Assembly: GCA_021806045.1 (NCBI GenBank)
Contig: JAJZDI010000016.1
Location: 1-64,000 of the forward strand
DNA: 64,000 nucleotides
Direction: 5' to 3'
From: Actinomycetes bacterium
GTDB lineage: Bacteria; Actinomycetota; Acidimicrobiia; Acidimicrobiales; RAAP-2
Shown here: positions 48,944 through 58,665 of the stretch, one piece after another
How positions within the stretch are numbered: position 1 is the stretch's first letter
Layout of the letters: each line of letters begins with the position of its first letter
Notes under the pieces: generated by a model
Database searches by the model: none
Told to the model about the DNA's origin: nothing
What the model saw: only the letters and a program-made list of their open reading frames with translations
Program-made: the position numbers and the translations under genes

Positions 48944-49284
48944 CCGGGGGTCCGGCCGGCCGGGCCGGGCCCATGGGCCGGGCTGGGACACCGGGCCGGT
49001 GCCGGACGACGGGGGCAGGTCGCCAGGGACCCGGGACGAGCGGTGGGCGGCGCGGTCCGTGCGATGGCCGACACCGTACCCGCAGCCGGATCGCTCCTGT
49101 TCGCGGGGGTGATCACCCACGTTGCGCAGTATTGCTACCTTGGAGTAACCACAACGGTGCGGCCGGTGGCCCGGCACACGGCGGACCCGCCCCTTCAGGA
49201 ACCGGCCGGTGCAGGTCGATGAGAGAGAAGAGAAGGGTCGCCGGGATCGGAGCCGGCGCAGCCGAAGGAGCAGACGGACCGCAC
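48944..49284. other. 341-bp divergent leader upstream of galT
   Basis: No gene is supported. The block 49117-49150 (TTGCGCAGTATTGC and TTGGAGTAACC) is locally A/T-richer and is the probable promoter for galT. An in-frame ATG at 49219 behind a purine-rich run could extend GalT by 22 residues. Confidence 0.5.
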
Positions 49285-50277
49285 ATGAACCAGTTGCGCC
49301 TCGATCCGATGACCGGACGGTGGGTGGTGGTCAGCACCGACCGGGCGCAGCGACCGCGGGCGTTCACGCCGCGGACCGCCCCCATCCAGGCCGACACCGA
49401 CCGACCCTGCCCGTTCTGTCCCGGTCACGAGGAGGCCACACCGCCGGCCCTCGAGACCTACGGCCCCGAAGGCCACTGGCTCGTGCGGGTGGTGCCGAAC
49501 CTGTACCCCGCCTTCGAGGGCGACGACCCCTTCGTCGTCGAGAACCGCGGTCCCGTCTTCACCCAGGCCACCGCGGGCGGCATCCACGAGGTGCTCGTCC
49601 TCTCGCCGGACCACACCGACTCGTGGTCGATGCTCAGTGAGGACCAGACCTCCCTCGTCATGGCGGCCATCCGGGACCGGATCGAGGAGCACGCCAGCGT
49701 GACGGGGCTGCGCTACACCCAGGTCATCGTGAACGCGGGACGGGAGGCGGGCGCCTCCCTCGAGCACCCGCACGCCCAGCTCCTCGGGATGTCCTTCGTC
49801 CCCCGCGAACTGGTCGAGGAGCAGGCCGGCTTCGCCCGCTTCGCCGGGAGGTGCCTGTTGTGCACCACCGTCGACGCCGAGGAGGACGTCGACCACCGGG
49901 TCGTCTACGCCGACGAGCGGGTGCTCGTCATCAACCCGTTCTGGAGCGGCGCCCCGTACGAAATGCTCGTCATCCCCCGCGACCACAACCCCCACCTCCA
50001 CCGCAGCCCCGAAGCCGACCTCAGCGCGGTGGGCAAGGCGATCCGCCACGCGCTTGGCCGCCTGCGCGACGTGGTGGGCGACGTCGCCTACAACCTGGTC
50101 ATCCACTCCGCCCCCTACCGGGCACCCGAGCCCTACCACTGGCACGTCCACCTCATCCCCAAGCTGACGACGGTGGCCGGCTTCGAGCTCGGCACCGGGG
50201 TGCTGATCAACATCGTCAACCCCGAGCAGGCCACCGAGGAGCTCCGCCAACGGGTGCCGGCGACCGCCGAGCACTGA
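49285..50277 (+). CDS. galT: Galactose-1-phosphate uridylyltransferase
   Basis: A 330-residue HIT-superfamily transferase exchanging UDP between glucose and galactose phosphates. CPFCPGHEEATPP near 33-45 and CLLC near 192 are zinc-binding cysteines; LEHPHAQLL near 161-169 carries the catalytic His-Pro-His; YHWHVHLIPKL near 285-295 is the C-terminal HIT element. The SGAPYEMLVIPRDHNPHLH block is typical of this class. ATG 49285 or the in-frame ATG 49219 could start translation. No galK or galE is adjacent, so the pathway is split elsewhere. Confidence 0.92.
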   Translation: MNQLRLDPMTGRWVVVSTDRAQRPRAFTPRTAPIQADTDRPCPFCPGHEEATPPALETYGPEGHWLVRVVPNLYPAFEGDDPFVVENRGPVFTQATAGGIHEVLVLSPDHTDSWSMLSEDQTSLVMAAIRDRIEEHASVTGLRYTQVIVNAGREAGASLEHPHAQLLGMSFVPRELVEEQAGFARFAGRCLLCTTVDAEEDVDHRVVYADERVLVINPFWSGAPYEMLVIPRDHNPHLHRSPEADLSAVGKAIRHALGRLRDVVGDVAYNLVIHSAPYRAPEPYHWHVHLIPKLTTVAGFELGTGVLINIVNPEQATEELRQRVPATAEH

Positions 50278-50294
50278 CCGCTGCGCTCCCTGAA

Positions 50295-50313
50295 CTGCCC
50301 GGGGCCCGGGCAG
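50295..50313. terminator. Strong hairpin between galT and pfk
   Basis: CTGCCCGG-GGC-CCGGGCAG is an 8-bp perfect stem in the 66 bp between the convergent galT and phosphofructokinase genes. Confidence 0.6.
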
Positions 50314-50343
50314 CCGGGCTCCCCGGGCCGACGACCCTCGCCC

Positions 50344-51396
50344 TCAGCCCAGGTAGGCGGCGGCGACGTCGTCCAGCAGGTGCCGGTCCACCGTCTTCGG
50401 CGTGCCCCTCGCCTCGGACAGCGGCAGCCGCTCGATCTGGCCGGCGACCAACGCCACCATCACGCCCGAGTCGCCGTCGTGCAGGGCGGCGAGAGCCTCG
50501 GCGCCGAACCGGGTGGCGAGCACGCGGTCGTACGCGGTGGGCGTGCCGCCGCGCTGGATGTGCCCGAGGACGGTCGCCCTCGTCTCGAACCCGGTGCGAC
50601 GCTCGATCTCGAAGGCCAGGAAGTTGCCGATCCCGCCCAGGCGGGCATGGCCGAACTGGTCGGTGCCGGCGGCCGGCGAGCGGGCGGCCTGGGCGGCCAC
50701 CAGGTCCTCGCCGTCCTCGGGAAGCGCACCCTCGGCCACCACGACGGTGGAGAAGTACCGGCCACGCTGGTGCCGGCGCCGTAGGCGCTCGCACACCTCG
50801 TCGATGGAGAAGGGGACCTCGGGCACCAGGATCTCCGCGGCGCCACCGGCGATCCCGGCGTGGGTGGCGATGTGGCCCACGTTGCGTCCCATCACCTCGC
50901 ACACCATGACCCGGTGGTGGGACTCGGCGGTGGTCTGCAGGCGGTCGATGGCGTCGGTCACGATCTGCACCGCGGTGTCGAAGCCGAAGGTGACCTCGGT
51001 ACCCGGCAGGTCGTTGTCGATCGTCTTCGGTACCCCCACCACGGCGAGACCCCGGTCGGCCAGCCCGGCGGCCACCCCCAGGGTGTCGTCGCCACCGATG
51101 GCCACCACCGCGTCGAGGGAGAGGTCCTCGATGGTGGCCATCACCCGGTCAGGACCGTCGGGGGTGGCGAACGGGTTGGTCCGCGACGACCCGAGGATGG
51201 TCCCGCCCCTCGACAAGATGCCCCGGCACCGGTCGGGGTCGAGCTCGATCGTGCGCCCCTCGATGGCGCCCAGCCAGCCGTCGAGGAAGCCGACGCAACG
51301 GTCGCCGTAGCGGACGTCGCCCGCCACCACCACCGCCCGGATCACCGCGTTCAGCCCGGGGCAATCGCCACCACCGGTGAGCAGTCCGATCCGCAC
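50344..51396 (-). CDS. 6-phosphofructokinase, pyrophosphate-type signature
   Basis: A 350-residue PFK-A family enzyme that phosphorylates fructose 6-phosphate. GGGDCPGLNAVIR near 8-20 and GGTILGSSRTNPF near 64-76 are substrate and donor sites. The donor-specificity positions read GGDDTLG with Asp104 and VPKTIDND with Lys124. In characterised members Gly at both gives ATP use, while Asp104 and Lys124 mark the pyrophosphate-dependent subgroup; sequence alone cannot prove it. Asp127 is the catalytic acid of TIDND. Length fits the PPi group. The neighbour on the other side of the hairpin is galT, not glycolytic genes. Confidence 0.92.
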   Translation of the reverse strand: MRIGLLTGGGDCPGLNAVIRAVVVAGDVRYGDRCVGFLDGWLGAIEGRTIELDPDRCRGILSRGGTILGSSRTNPFATPDGPDRVMATIEDLSLDAVVAIGGDDTLGVAAGLADRGLAVVGVPKTIDNDLPGTEVTFGFDTAVQIVTDAIDRLQTTAESHHRVMVCEVMGRNVGHIATHAGIAGGAAEILVPEVPFSIDEVCERLRRRHQRGRYFSTVVVAEGALPEDGEDLVAAQAARSPAAGTDQFGHARLGGIGNFLAFEIERRTGFETRATVLGHIQRGGTPTAYDRVLATRFGAEALAALHDGDSGVMVALVAGQIERLPLSEARGTPKTVDRHLLDDVAAAYLG

Positions 51397-51560
51397 CTGG
51401 TTGATCGTACCGGCCGACGGGCCGGCGCGGGCAGGGCCGACTGTCCCTCATCGCTCCGGGACCGAGCCACCGGCCGGCGGCAGGGCGGCACAGGGGGTGT
51501 GCCGGTCAGCCCCGCCTGGACAGCGCCCGGGCCGTGCTCAGCTCCGCCCCCGCTCCGCCG

Positions 51561-53012
51561 TCAGGCGTGCAGTGCCCGCTTGGCCGCAGTGCGCTCGAGC
51601 TCGAAGGCGGCGGCCAGGTTGCGTGCCAGGCCCCGTGCCGGGGGGACCAGCCCGCGGATCCCCGGCGTCGCCAGGTAGCCCGAGAGGAAGGCCCGCCGGT
51701 TGCGCACCTCCCACAGGCGGGCGAGCGAGGCCAGCCCCAGCCGCCCGGTCGGGTCCCGCTCCGCCGCCGCCGTGTCGGCCACGTGGCGGAACGACCACAG
51801 CATGTCGGCTACGTCGGCCAGGGGCGACCGGTAGACGGGTCCGGCCGCGTCCGCGCCCGCCCGCAGCCCGGGCGGTACCGTTCCCGCACCGAACACCGGC
51901 GTGCCCCCCGGCGAGAAGTCGAAGACGAACCAGCCCAGGTCGGTGCGCTCGACCCGGCCCAGGTGGAAGTCGCCATGGGTGCGGATGGCCGGGCAGGGCA
52001 CCGCCACCGACCGCAATGTGGTCAGCAGGTCCGCCACCTCCGGGTCCCCGAGCAGCTCCGGGGCCACCGGCGCCACCGACCGCTCCACCGCGTCCACCCA
52101 GGCGGCCACGTCACCCGACCGGCGCCCGAACGCGGCGTCGAGGCCGAGGTGCAGGCGGGCCGTCATCCGGCCCAACCGCCGGGCCTCCGGCCCGAAGTCA
52201 GCGCCCGCACGTTCCGGTGGTCCCCCCGACGCGTACAGGTCGCGCAGCGAGGTCAGGGCCAGGGCCCACCCACCGGCCGCACCCGGCTCGTACTCGTGGA
52301 CCACGCCGAGGTCCCACTGGCCCCGACGCCACCGGGCGATGGGTGCGGCCACGTGGTTGAAGCCCGCCTCGTCCAGGGCCAGGTACATCTCGAGCCCCGG
52401 GTGGGGGGCCGGCTCGGGGGGAAGGCGCCCGTAGACGGCGAGGGCGACACGGTCGTCGTAGGCGATGGCCGTCGACTCGTCGCTCATCCACGCCCGCCGG
52501 ACCCGGTCGATGTCGCCGTCCTCGCCGAGCAACGCGCCGAGCAACGCCTGGCACAGCTGGGCGTCGGTCAGCGCGTCGGACACGACGGCCAGCCCGTCGT
52601 CCAGGTCGAGGATGCCCACCGGTGCCTCGTCCGCGTCGGGCAGGGGGAACGTCTCGGCCCCTGGCGGCCGCAGCCCCAGCACGGCGTGGACCGTCCTCCC
52701 CCTGACGGTGGCGACGACGCTGACGACGCCGGGCCGGCCCGGCACCACGACGTCGGCGGCCCGCACCGTCACGTCGCCGGCCAGGACGGTGGAGCCCGCG
52801 CCGAGGGCCATGACCGGCTCGTTCACCGTCCCCGGGGCGGCAGCCAGGTCGATGGGCGGCACGGTCGGCGGCACCGGCACGCCGCCGGGCAGCACCGGGA
52901 GGAGCCACTCCGGATGCCGGGCCGCCAACGTGGCCAGCGCCTCGGCGAGCGCCGGGTAGGCGCCCTCCGGCAACGCATGGCCCGACGTCTCCACCGTCCG
53001 CACCGGGCTCAC
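51561..53012 (-). CDS. Maltokinase-like (Pep2-type) kinase
   Basis: A 483-residue aminoglycoside-phosphotransferase-fold kinase that would make maltose 1-phosphate from maltose. HGDFHLGRVERTDLGWFVFDFSPGG near 360-385 holds the catalytic His/Asp region and metal-binding Asp; YRSPLADVADMLWSFRHVA near 402-420 follows as in maltokinases. An N-terminal cap-like region of about 150 residues precedes it. GTG 53012 overlaps the treS stop by 4 bp, so TreS and this kinase are co-translated, the arrangement known from trehalose-to-glucan pathways where separate or fused TreS-Pep2 feeds GlgE. GlgE is absent in the window. Confidence 0.87.
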   Translation of the reverse strand: MSPVRTVETSGHALPEGAYPALAEALATLAARHPEWLLPVLPGGVPVPPTVPPIDLAAAPGTVNEPVMALGAGSTVLAGDVTVRAADVVVPGRPGVVSVVATVRGRTVHAVLGLRPPGAETFPLPDADEAPVGILDLDDGLAVVSDALTDAQLCQALLGALLGEDGDIDRVRRAWMSDESTAIAYDDRVALAVYGRLPPEPAPHPGLEMYLALDEAGFNHVAAPIARWRRGQWDLGVVHEYEPGAAGGWALALTSLRDLYASGGPPERAGADFGPEARRLGRMTARLHLGLDAAFGRRSGDVAAWVDAVERSVAPVAPELLGDPEVADLLTTLRSVAVPCPAIRTHGDFHLGRVERTDLGWFVFDFSPGGTPVFGAGTVPPGLRAGADAAGPVYRSPLADVADMLWSFRHVADTAAAERDPTGRLGLASLARLWEVRNRRAFLSGYLATPGIRGLVPPARGLARNLAAAFELERTAAKRALHA

Positions 53013-54844
53013 GCCGACCCCCCGTCCGCCGGCGCCGGCGTGACCGCCGGCGGTGCCCCGTCCGCCAGCACCGCTGCGACCGCCGGCGGTGTGTCCGCCA
53101 GCAGGGGTGCCGGCTCGGTCAGCTCGAACCACCAGAACCCGTAGGGGGCCAGGGTCACCGGGTACGGGTCGCTCCCCACGAGGGGAAACGGTACCCGCCC
53201 AAGCAGCTCGACCGGCTGTCGAGCCGTCCACGGGCCCAGGTAGAGGTCGGCGGGTTGCCCGAACCGGGACAGGTTGTGGACGCAGAGCATCGACGTCCCG
53301 TCCGGCTCGGCTCCGGTGCGCACGTAGGCCAGGACCGACGGGTTGGAGCACGGCACCACCTCGAAGGCGCCCGTGCCGAACACGGGGAACTGTCGGCGGA
53401 GGTGGAGCATGCGGCGGAGCCAGTGGAGGAACGAGCTCGGGTTGCGCTGCTGGGCCTCGACGTTCACCGCCGCGAAGCCATAGACGGGGTCCATCAGCGG
53501 CGGCAGGTACAGGCTGGCGAAGTCGGCCCGGGAGAAGCCCCCGTTGCGGTCCGGCGTCCACTGCATCGGCGTGCGGACCGAGTCCCGGTCCCCCAGGTAC
53601 AGGTTGTCGCCCATCTGCACCTCGTCGCCGTAGTAGAGGACGGGGCTCCCGGGCAGGGACAGCAGGAGCGAGTACAACAGCTCGGTCAGGCGCCGGTCCC
53701 GGTCGAGCAGCGGGGCCAGGCGCCGGCCGATCCCCATGTGGCGCTTCATCCGCGGGTCCTTGGCGTACTCGGCGAAGAGGTAGTCGCGCTCCTCCTCGGT
53801 CACCATCTCGAGGGTGAGCTCGTCGTGGTTGCGGAGGAAGATGGCCCACTGCGCCCCCTCGGGGGCGTCGGGCGTCTGGGCCAGGATCTCGGTGATGGGG
53901 TAGCGCTGCTCGCGGCGGACGGCCATGAAGAGCCGGGGCATCAGCGGGAAGTGGAAGCACAGGTGGCACTCGTCGCCGTCGCCGAAGTAGTCGGCCACGT
54001 CTGCCGGCCAGCCGTTCGCCTCGGCCAGCAGGATCCGGCCCGGGTAGTCGGCGTCGATCACCGACCGAAGCCTGCGGATGAACGCGTGGGTCTCGGGGAG
54101 GTTCTCGCCGCTCGTGCCGTCCCGTTGGTAGAGGAAGGGCACCGCGTCGAGCCGGAAGCCGTCGAGGCCCAGGTCGAGCCAGTAGCGGACCACCTCGAGC
54201 ATGGCCTCGACCACCTCGGGGTTGTCGTAGTTGAGGTCGGGCTGGTGGGCGTAGAAGCGGTGCCAGTAGTACTGCTCCCGCTGGGGATCGAAGGCCCAGT
54301 TGGACTTCTCGGTGTCGACGAAGACGACACGTGCCTCGGGCCAGCGCTGGTCGTCGTCGTTCCACACGTACCAGTCGGCCTTCGGGTTGTCACGGCTCTG
54401 GCGCGACTCGACGAACCACGGGTGGGCGTCGCTGGTGTGGTTGATGACGAGGTCGGCGATGACCCGGATGCCGCGCCGGTGGGCCTCGCCCAGCAGCTGG
54501 CGCAGGTCGTCGACCGACCCGTAGTCGGGATGGACCTCCCGGTAGTCGGCGATGTCGTAGCCGCCGTCTCGCATGGGTGACGGGTAGAAGGGCAGGAGCC
54601 AGAGACAGTCGACACCCAGCCACTGCAGGTAGTCGAGCTTGGCCGTGAGCCCCCGCAGGTCGCCGATCCCGTCGTCGTCCGAGTCGAAGAAGCCCCGGAC
54701 GAACACCTCGTAGAAGACGGCCCGCTGGAACCAGCCCGGATCGTCCTCGGCCGGCGGCAGGGGCACGCCCACCGGCGTGGGGGACGCCGCCGGCGCGGGG
54801 ACGCCTGGCGACTGGAGGAGCGAGGGCTCGCCGGTCGACGTCAT
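53009..54844 (-). CDS. treS: Trehalose synthase (GH13, TreS)
   Basis: A 611-residue GH13 enzyme interconverting maltose and trehalose. After about 35 variable residues, WFQRAVFYEVFVRGFFDSDDDGIGDLRG is the TreS start block. DGFRLDAVPFLY carries the nucleophile Asp, LLAEANGWPADV the acid/base Glu, and RNHDELTLEM the third catalytic Asp, all as expected. The C-terminal beta domain ends the enzyme; there is no fused kinase. ATG 54844 is chosen because the upstream extension is Gly/Arg-rich. Coupled to the maltokinase downstream. Confidence 0.93.
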   Translation of the reverse strand: MTSTGEPSLLQSPGVPAPAASPTPVGVPLPPAEDDPGWFQRAVFYEVFVRGFFDSDDDGIGDLRGLTAKLDYLQWLGVDCLWLLPFYPSPMRDGGYDIADYREVHPDYGSVDDLRQLLGEAHRRGIRVIADLVINHTSDAHPWFVESRQSRDNPKADWYVWNDDDQRWPEARVVFVDTEKSNWAFDPQREQYYWHRFYAHQPDLNYDNPEVVEAMLEVVRYWLDLGLDGFRLDAVPFLYQRDGTSGENLPETHAFIRRLRSVIDADYPGRILLAEANGWPADVADYFGDGDECHLCFHFPLMPRLFMAVRREQRYPITEILAQTPDAPEGAQWAIFLRNHDELTLEMVTEEERDYLFAEYAKDPRMKRHMGIGRRLAPLLDRDRRLTELLYSLLLSLPGSPVLYYGDEVQMGDNLYLGDRDSVRTPMQWTPDRNGGFSRADFASLYLPPLMDPVYGFAAVNVEAQQRNPSSFLHWLRRMLHLRRQFPVFGTGAFEVVPCSNPSVLAYVRTGAEPDGTSMLCVHNLSRFGQPADLYLGPWTARQPVELLGRVPFPLVGSDPYPVTLAPYGFWWFELTEPAPLLADTPPAVAAVLADGAPPAVTPAPADGGSA

Positions 54845-55003
54845 CGTGCGCTCAGGCGCCCGGGCCCGTTCTGCTCCATGCCTGGAAAGGTACCCGACGC
54901 CGCCGGCCCCGCCGCACCCGTGGCACCCGTCGGGAGGCCGGACGCCACGAAGCACCCGGATCGCCGTCACAGGTCGGGAGGACCCGACCGGACCAGCGGT
55001 AGG

Positions 55004-56050
55004 TCAGCCGCCGTCTCCCGCCCCACTCCCGGCAGGCGGCGGGGCGGGCGGCTCCAGACCGGCCAGCAGGCTGTCGGCCGCCTCGTAGGGGTCGATGTCG
55101 TGTGAGGCCAGCTTGGCGGCGATGTGCGCGTACCCGTCCCGGCGCTGCAGCTCCCCCACCCGGTCGGCGACCCGGGCGGCCAGGATCCGGTCGAACTCCC
55201 GCTCCAGGCGCTCACGGCGCAAGGCGGCCAGGAGCCCCTTCGAGCGCAGATGGTCGCGGTGGGCGCCGATGGCCTCCCACAGGTCGGCCACCCCCGCCCC
55301 GGTGGCCGCCACCGTATCGACGATCGGCGGCCGCCAGTCGCCCAGGGACGTGAGGTCGAGCATCAGCTCGAGGTCCCGGCGGGTCTCGCGCGCTCCGGGC
55401 CGGTCCGACTTGTTGATGACGAAGAGGTCGGCGATCTCGAGCAGGCCGGCCTTGTTGGCCTGGATGCCGTCCCCCCAGCCCGGGTTCACGACCACCACGG
55501 TGGTGTCGGTGGCCGAGGCCACCTCGACCTCGACCTGGCCCACACCGACCGTCTCCACCAGCACCAGGGGCAGTCCGGCCGCGGCCAGGACCCGGACCGC
55601 ATCGGGCACGGCGAGCGTCAGCCCGCCCAGGTGGCCCCGGGTGGCCATCGATCGGATGAACACCCCCTCGTCCAGGGCGTGGCTCTGCATGCGCACCCGG
55701 TCGCCCAGGATGGCGCCACCGGTGAAGGGCGACGACGGGTCGACCGCCAGCACGGCCACCGATGCCGCTGCGTCAGGCGAGACGTCGGTGCCGGCCGCCT
55801 CCGGCACCCACGGGTGGGAACGGGCCTCGGCGATCAGACGGTCCGTCAGGGTGGACTTGCCGGCACCCGGCGCACCGGTGATGCCGACGGTGTAGGCCTC
55901 CGATCCCGAGCGGTAGGCGATCCCGGCCACCGTCCGTGCCTGGGGACCGCCCCGCTCCACCAGCGAGAGCAGGCGGGCCAGCGCCACCCGGTCACCGGAC
56001 CTGGCCGCGGCGAAGAGCTCGTCGGGCGCGGCGTTCCGGGAGCGGGACAT
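55004..56050 (-). CDS. meaB: MeaB/ArgK-type G3E GTPase for B12 mutases
   Basis: A 348-residue GTPase that protects and reloads methylmalonyl-CoA mutase-type enzymes. [15 protein letters not shown] near 56-70 is the P-loop, [24 protein letters not shown] near 97-120 is the switch, and NKSDRPGA near 218 is G4. The [14 protein letters not shown] segment is diagnostic of MeaB. No mutase gene is adjacent in this window. The C-terminal 20 residues are Pro/Gly-rich and variable. Confidence 0.92.
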   Translation of the reverse strand: MSRSRNAAPDELFAAARSGDRVALARLLSLVERGGPQARTVAGIAYRSGSEAYTVGITGAPGAGKSTLTDRLIAEARSHPWVPEAAGTDVSPDAAASVAVLAVDPSSPFTGGAILGDRVRMQSHALDEGVFIRSMATRGHLGGLTLAVPDAVRVLAAAGLPLVLVETVGVGQVEVEVASATDTTVVVVNPGWGDGIQANKAGLLEIADLFVINKSDRPGARETRRDLELMLDLTSLGDWRPPIVDTVAATGAGVADLWEAIGAHRDHLRSKGLLAALRRERLEREFDRILAARVADRVGELQRRDGYAHIAAKLASHDIDPYEAADSLLAGLEPPAPPPAGSGAGDGG

Positions 56051-56076
56051 CGGACGGAGAGCGTAGTGCGGACGGC

Positions 56077-57399
56077 TCAGGCGGTCCGACGGACGGCGGC
56101 ACCCAGTGCGGCCAGGCGCTCGGCAAACCCCTCGTAGCCGCGATCGACGTGGGCGGCACCGGCCACCACCGTCTCGCCGTCGGCCACCAGGCCGGCCAGC
56201 ACGAGGGCGGCACCGGCCCGGATGTCCGGGGCCCGGACGGGCGCACCCGAGAGGTGCGGGACCCCACGCACGACGGCGTGGTGCCCCTCGGTGCGGATGT
56301 CCGCGCCCATCCGTCGGAGCTCGTCGACGTAGCGGAACCGGCCGCTGAAGAGGTTCTCGGTCACGATCCCGACCCCGTCGGCCACGGTGAGCAGGGTGAC
56401 CAGGAGCGGCTTGTAGTCGGTGGCCACCCCCGGGTAGGGCAAGGTGGCTACGTCGACAGCCGCCGGGCGGGCGCCCGGGTCGCGGGCGGCCCGCAGGCCG
56501 TCGGGCACGAGCTCCACCGACAGTCCGGTGGACGCCAGCTTGGTCACCAGCATCTCCATGTGGTCCGGACGGGCGTCCTCCACCACCACCTCGCCACCGG
56601 CCAGCCCGGCGGCGACCAGATAGGTGGCGGCCACCACCCGGTCGGGGATGACAACGTGGTCGGCCGGGTGGAGGGCCTCGACACCTTCGATCTCGATGGT
56701 GGCGGTCCCCGCCCCCCGGATGCGTGCACCCATGGCGCACAGGAAGTCGGCCAGGTCCCGCACCTCGGGCTCCCGTGCCGCGTTCTCCACCACGGTGGTG
56801 CCCTTGGCCAACACCGCTGCCATGAGGACGTTGTCCGTGGCCGTGTGGCTGGGATAGTCGAGGACGACCCTCGTCCCCACCAGCCGGGGCCGTCCGGCGA
56901 CGGTGGGCACCACCGTGCCCTCCACGTCGCCGTGGGCGGCGGTGAACGTCGCCCCCATGGCGCCCAACGCGCCCAGGTGCATGTCGATGGGCCGGTGGCC
57001 GAAGTCGTCGCCCCCGGGCATCGACACCGTCGCCCGGCCCATCCGGGCCAGGAGCGGCCCGAGCACGACGATCGACGCCCGCATCTTCTCCACCAGGGCG
57101 TAGGGGGCTTCGGGCACGAGATCGGCGGGCGTGTCGATCACCAGCTGGTGGCGTCCCCGGCGCTCGACGGTCACGCCCATGGCCCGGAGCACCTCGGCCA
57201 TGATGGCCACGTCGGTGATGTCGGGGACGTTCGAGAGCACGAACCTCCCTTCGGCCAGCAGGCAGGCGGCCATCAGCTTCAGCACCGAGTTCTTCGCCCC
57301 CCCGGCCCGCACCGTGCCCGACAACGGGGGCCCCGGGGACACGACGAAAGCGGCACCGTCCGGGCCGGCGACCGGAGGCGTGGGGGGGGCAGGCTCCAC
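56077..57399 (-). CDS. murA: UDP-N-acetylglucosamine 1-carboxyvinyltransferase MurA, Asp variant
   Basis: A 440-residue EPT-family enzyme starting peptidoglycan synthesis. [19 protein letters not shown] carries Lys36 and Asn37 for UDP-GlcNAc. The active loop reads [15 protein letters not shown] with Asp131 where fosfomycin-sensitive enzymes have Cys (E. coli Cys115). Such Asp variants, as in Mycobacterium, are naturally fosfomycin-resistant. The repeated EPSP-like domains are intact. GTG 57399 starts the protein about 20 residues before the conserved region; the longer frame is Arg-rich. It is divergent from glpX. Confidence 0.93.
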   Translation of the reverse strand: MEPAPPTPPVAGPDGAAFVVSPGPPLSGTVRAGGAKNSVLKLMAACLLAEGRFVLSNVPDITDVAIMAEVLRAMGVTVERRGRHQLVIDTPADLVPEAPYALVEKMRASIVVLGPLLARMGRATVSMPGGDDFGHRPIDMHLGALGAMGATFTAAHGDVEGTVVPTVAGRPRLVGTRVVLDYPSHTATDNVLMAAVLAKGTTVVENAAREPEVRDLADFLCAMGARIRGAGTATIEIEGVEALHPADHVVIPDRVVAATYLVAAGLAGGEVVVEDARPDHMEMLVTKLASTGLSVELVPDGLRAARDPGARPAAVDVATLPYPGVATDYKPLLVTLLTVADGVGIVTENLFSGRFRYVDELRRMGADIRTEGHHAVVRGVPHLSGAPVRAPDIRAGAALVLAGLVADGETVVAGAAHVDRGYEGFAERLAALGAAVRRTA

Positions 57400-57570
57400 C
57401 GGACCAGTATGGACCGCTGCCGGGACCCACCCGCACACAATTCCCGACTGCGGGCCGGCACCGGCACGGCCGGGCCGGTGAGCTGCACGGCGGCCCGAGT
57501 CGGCGCGCCTCCCGCCACACATGGTGGCCGCCACCGGCCCACGGCGTTGCGACCAACTATCGTCACCACG

Positions 57571-58566
57571 GTGAGCACGACGTCACAGGCACCCGACCGC
57601 AACCTGGCCATGGAGCTCGTCAGAGTGACCGAGGCAGCCGCCCTGGCCGCGTCCCGTTGGGTCGGGCGCGGCGACAAGGAGGGGGCGGACGGGGCCGCCG
57701 TCGAGGCCATGCGGGTCGTCCTCGCATCCGTGGCGATGGACGGCGTGGTCGTCATCGGCGAGGGCGAGAAGGACCACGCTCCCATGCTCTTCAACGGCGA
57801 GCGCATCGGGGACGGCACGCCGCCCGAGACCGACATTGCCGTGGACCCGATCGACGGCACCACCCCGACGGCCATGGGCCGGGGAGGGGCGCTGGCCGTG
57901 ATCGCCGTCTCCGAGCGGGGCACCATGTTCAACCCGGGGCCGTGCGTCTACATGGAGAAGCTGGCCGTGGGGCCGGCTGCCGCCGGGTCGATCGACATCC
58001 GCCAGTCGGTGACCGACAACCTGCTGGCGGTGGCCAAGGCCAAGGGCACCTCCGTGCGTGACGTCACCGCCACCGTTCTCGACCGCCCCCGCCATGCCGA
58101 GACCATCGCCGAGATCCGCGACACGGGGGCCCGTATCCGCCTCATCACCGACGGCGACGTTGCCGCCGCCATCGCCACCGCGTGGCCCGACTCCGGCGTC
58201 GACATCCTCTTCGGCGTGGGCGGCACGCCCGAGGGCGTCATCGCCGCCGCCGCGCTGAAGGCCATGGGAGGCGAGATCCAGGGGCGCCTGTGGCCACGTG
58301 ACGACGCCGAGCGGCAGGCCGCGTTGGACGCGGGTTACGACCTCGATGCCGTCCTCACCACCAACGACCTGGTTGCCGGGGACAACAGCTTCTTCGCCGC
58401 AACCGGTGTCACCGACGGCGAGCTCCTCCACGGTGTGCGCTACGACCAGTTCGGTGCGTCGACCCAGTCGCTGGTGATGCGCTCCCGCTCGGGCACGGTG
58501 CGCCTGGTCGACGCCCACCACAAGCTGGAGAAGCTGGCCGAGTTCAGCTCGATCTCGTTCAGCTGA
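57571..58566 (+). CDS. glpX: Class II fructose-1,6-bisphosphatase GlpX
   Basis: A 331-residue class II FBPase for gluconeogenesis. [19 protein letters not shown] near 53-71 and [25 protein letters not shown] near 87-112 carry the metal and phosphate ligands; [20 protein letters not shown] near 210-230 and [13 protein letters not shown] near 278 complete the fold. GTG 57571 follows a short leader after the divergent murA. In this genome it works opposite the apparently reversible pyrophosphate-type PFK. The C-terminal SISFS and stop are duplicated just downstream. Confidence 0.95.
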   Translation: MSTTSQAPDRNLAMELVRVTEAAALAASRWVGRGDKEGADGAAVEAMRVVLASVAMDGVVVIGEGEKDHAPMLFNGERIGDGTPPETDIAVDPIDGTTPTAMGRGGALAVIAVSERGTMFNPGPCVYMEKLAVGPAAAGSIDIRQSVTDNLLAVAKAKGTSVRDVTATVLDRPRHAETIAEIRDTGARIRLITDGDVAAAIATAWPDSGVDILFGVGGTPEGVIAAAALKAMGGEIQGRLWPRDDAERQAALDAGYDLDAVLTTNDLVAGDNSFFAATGVTDGELLHGVRYDQFGASTQSLVMRSRSGTVRLVDAHHKLEKLAEFSSISFS

Positions 58567-58585
58567 GCTCGATCCCGTTCTGCTG
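58546..58585. repeat. 20-bp imperfect tandem duplication of glpX 3' end
   Basis: Copies at 58546-58565 and 58566-58585 match at 18 of 20 positions. The first copy spans the end and stop codon of glpX, so the second is a duplicated non-coding tail. Confidence 0.8.
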
Positions 58586-58586
58586 A

Positions 58587-58607
58587 CCCGGGTCCCCCCG
58601 ATCCGGG
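58587..58607. terminator. Weak hairpin between glpX and atpC
   Basis: CCCGG at 58587 pairs with CCGGG at 58603 around an 11-nt loop, in the 99 bp between the convergent glpX and atpC genes. Confidence 0.35.
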
Positions 58608-58665
58608 ATGGACCGCACTGCGCCCGCGGCGGACCTCGCCGGCCGGCGTACAGCCCCGGCCGGTC

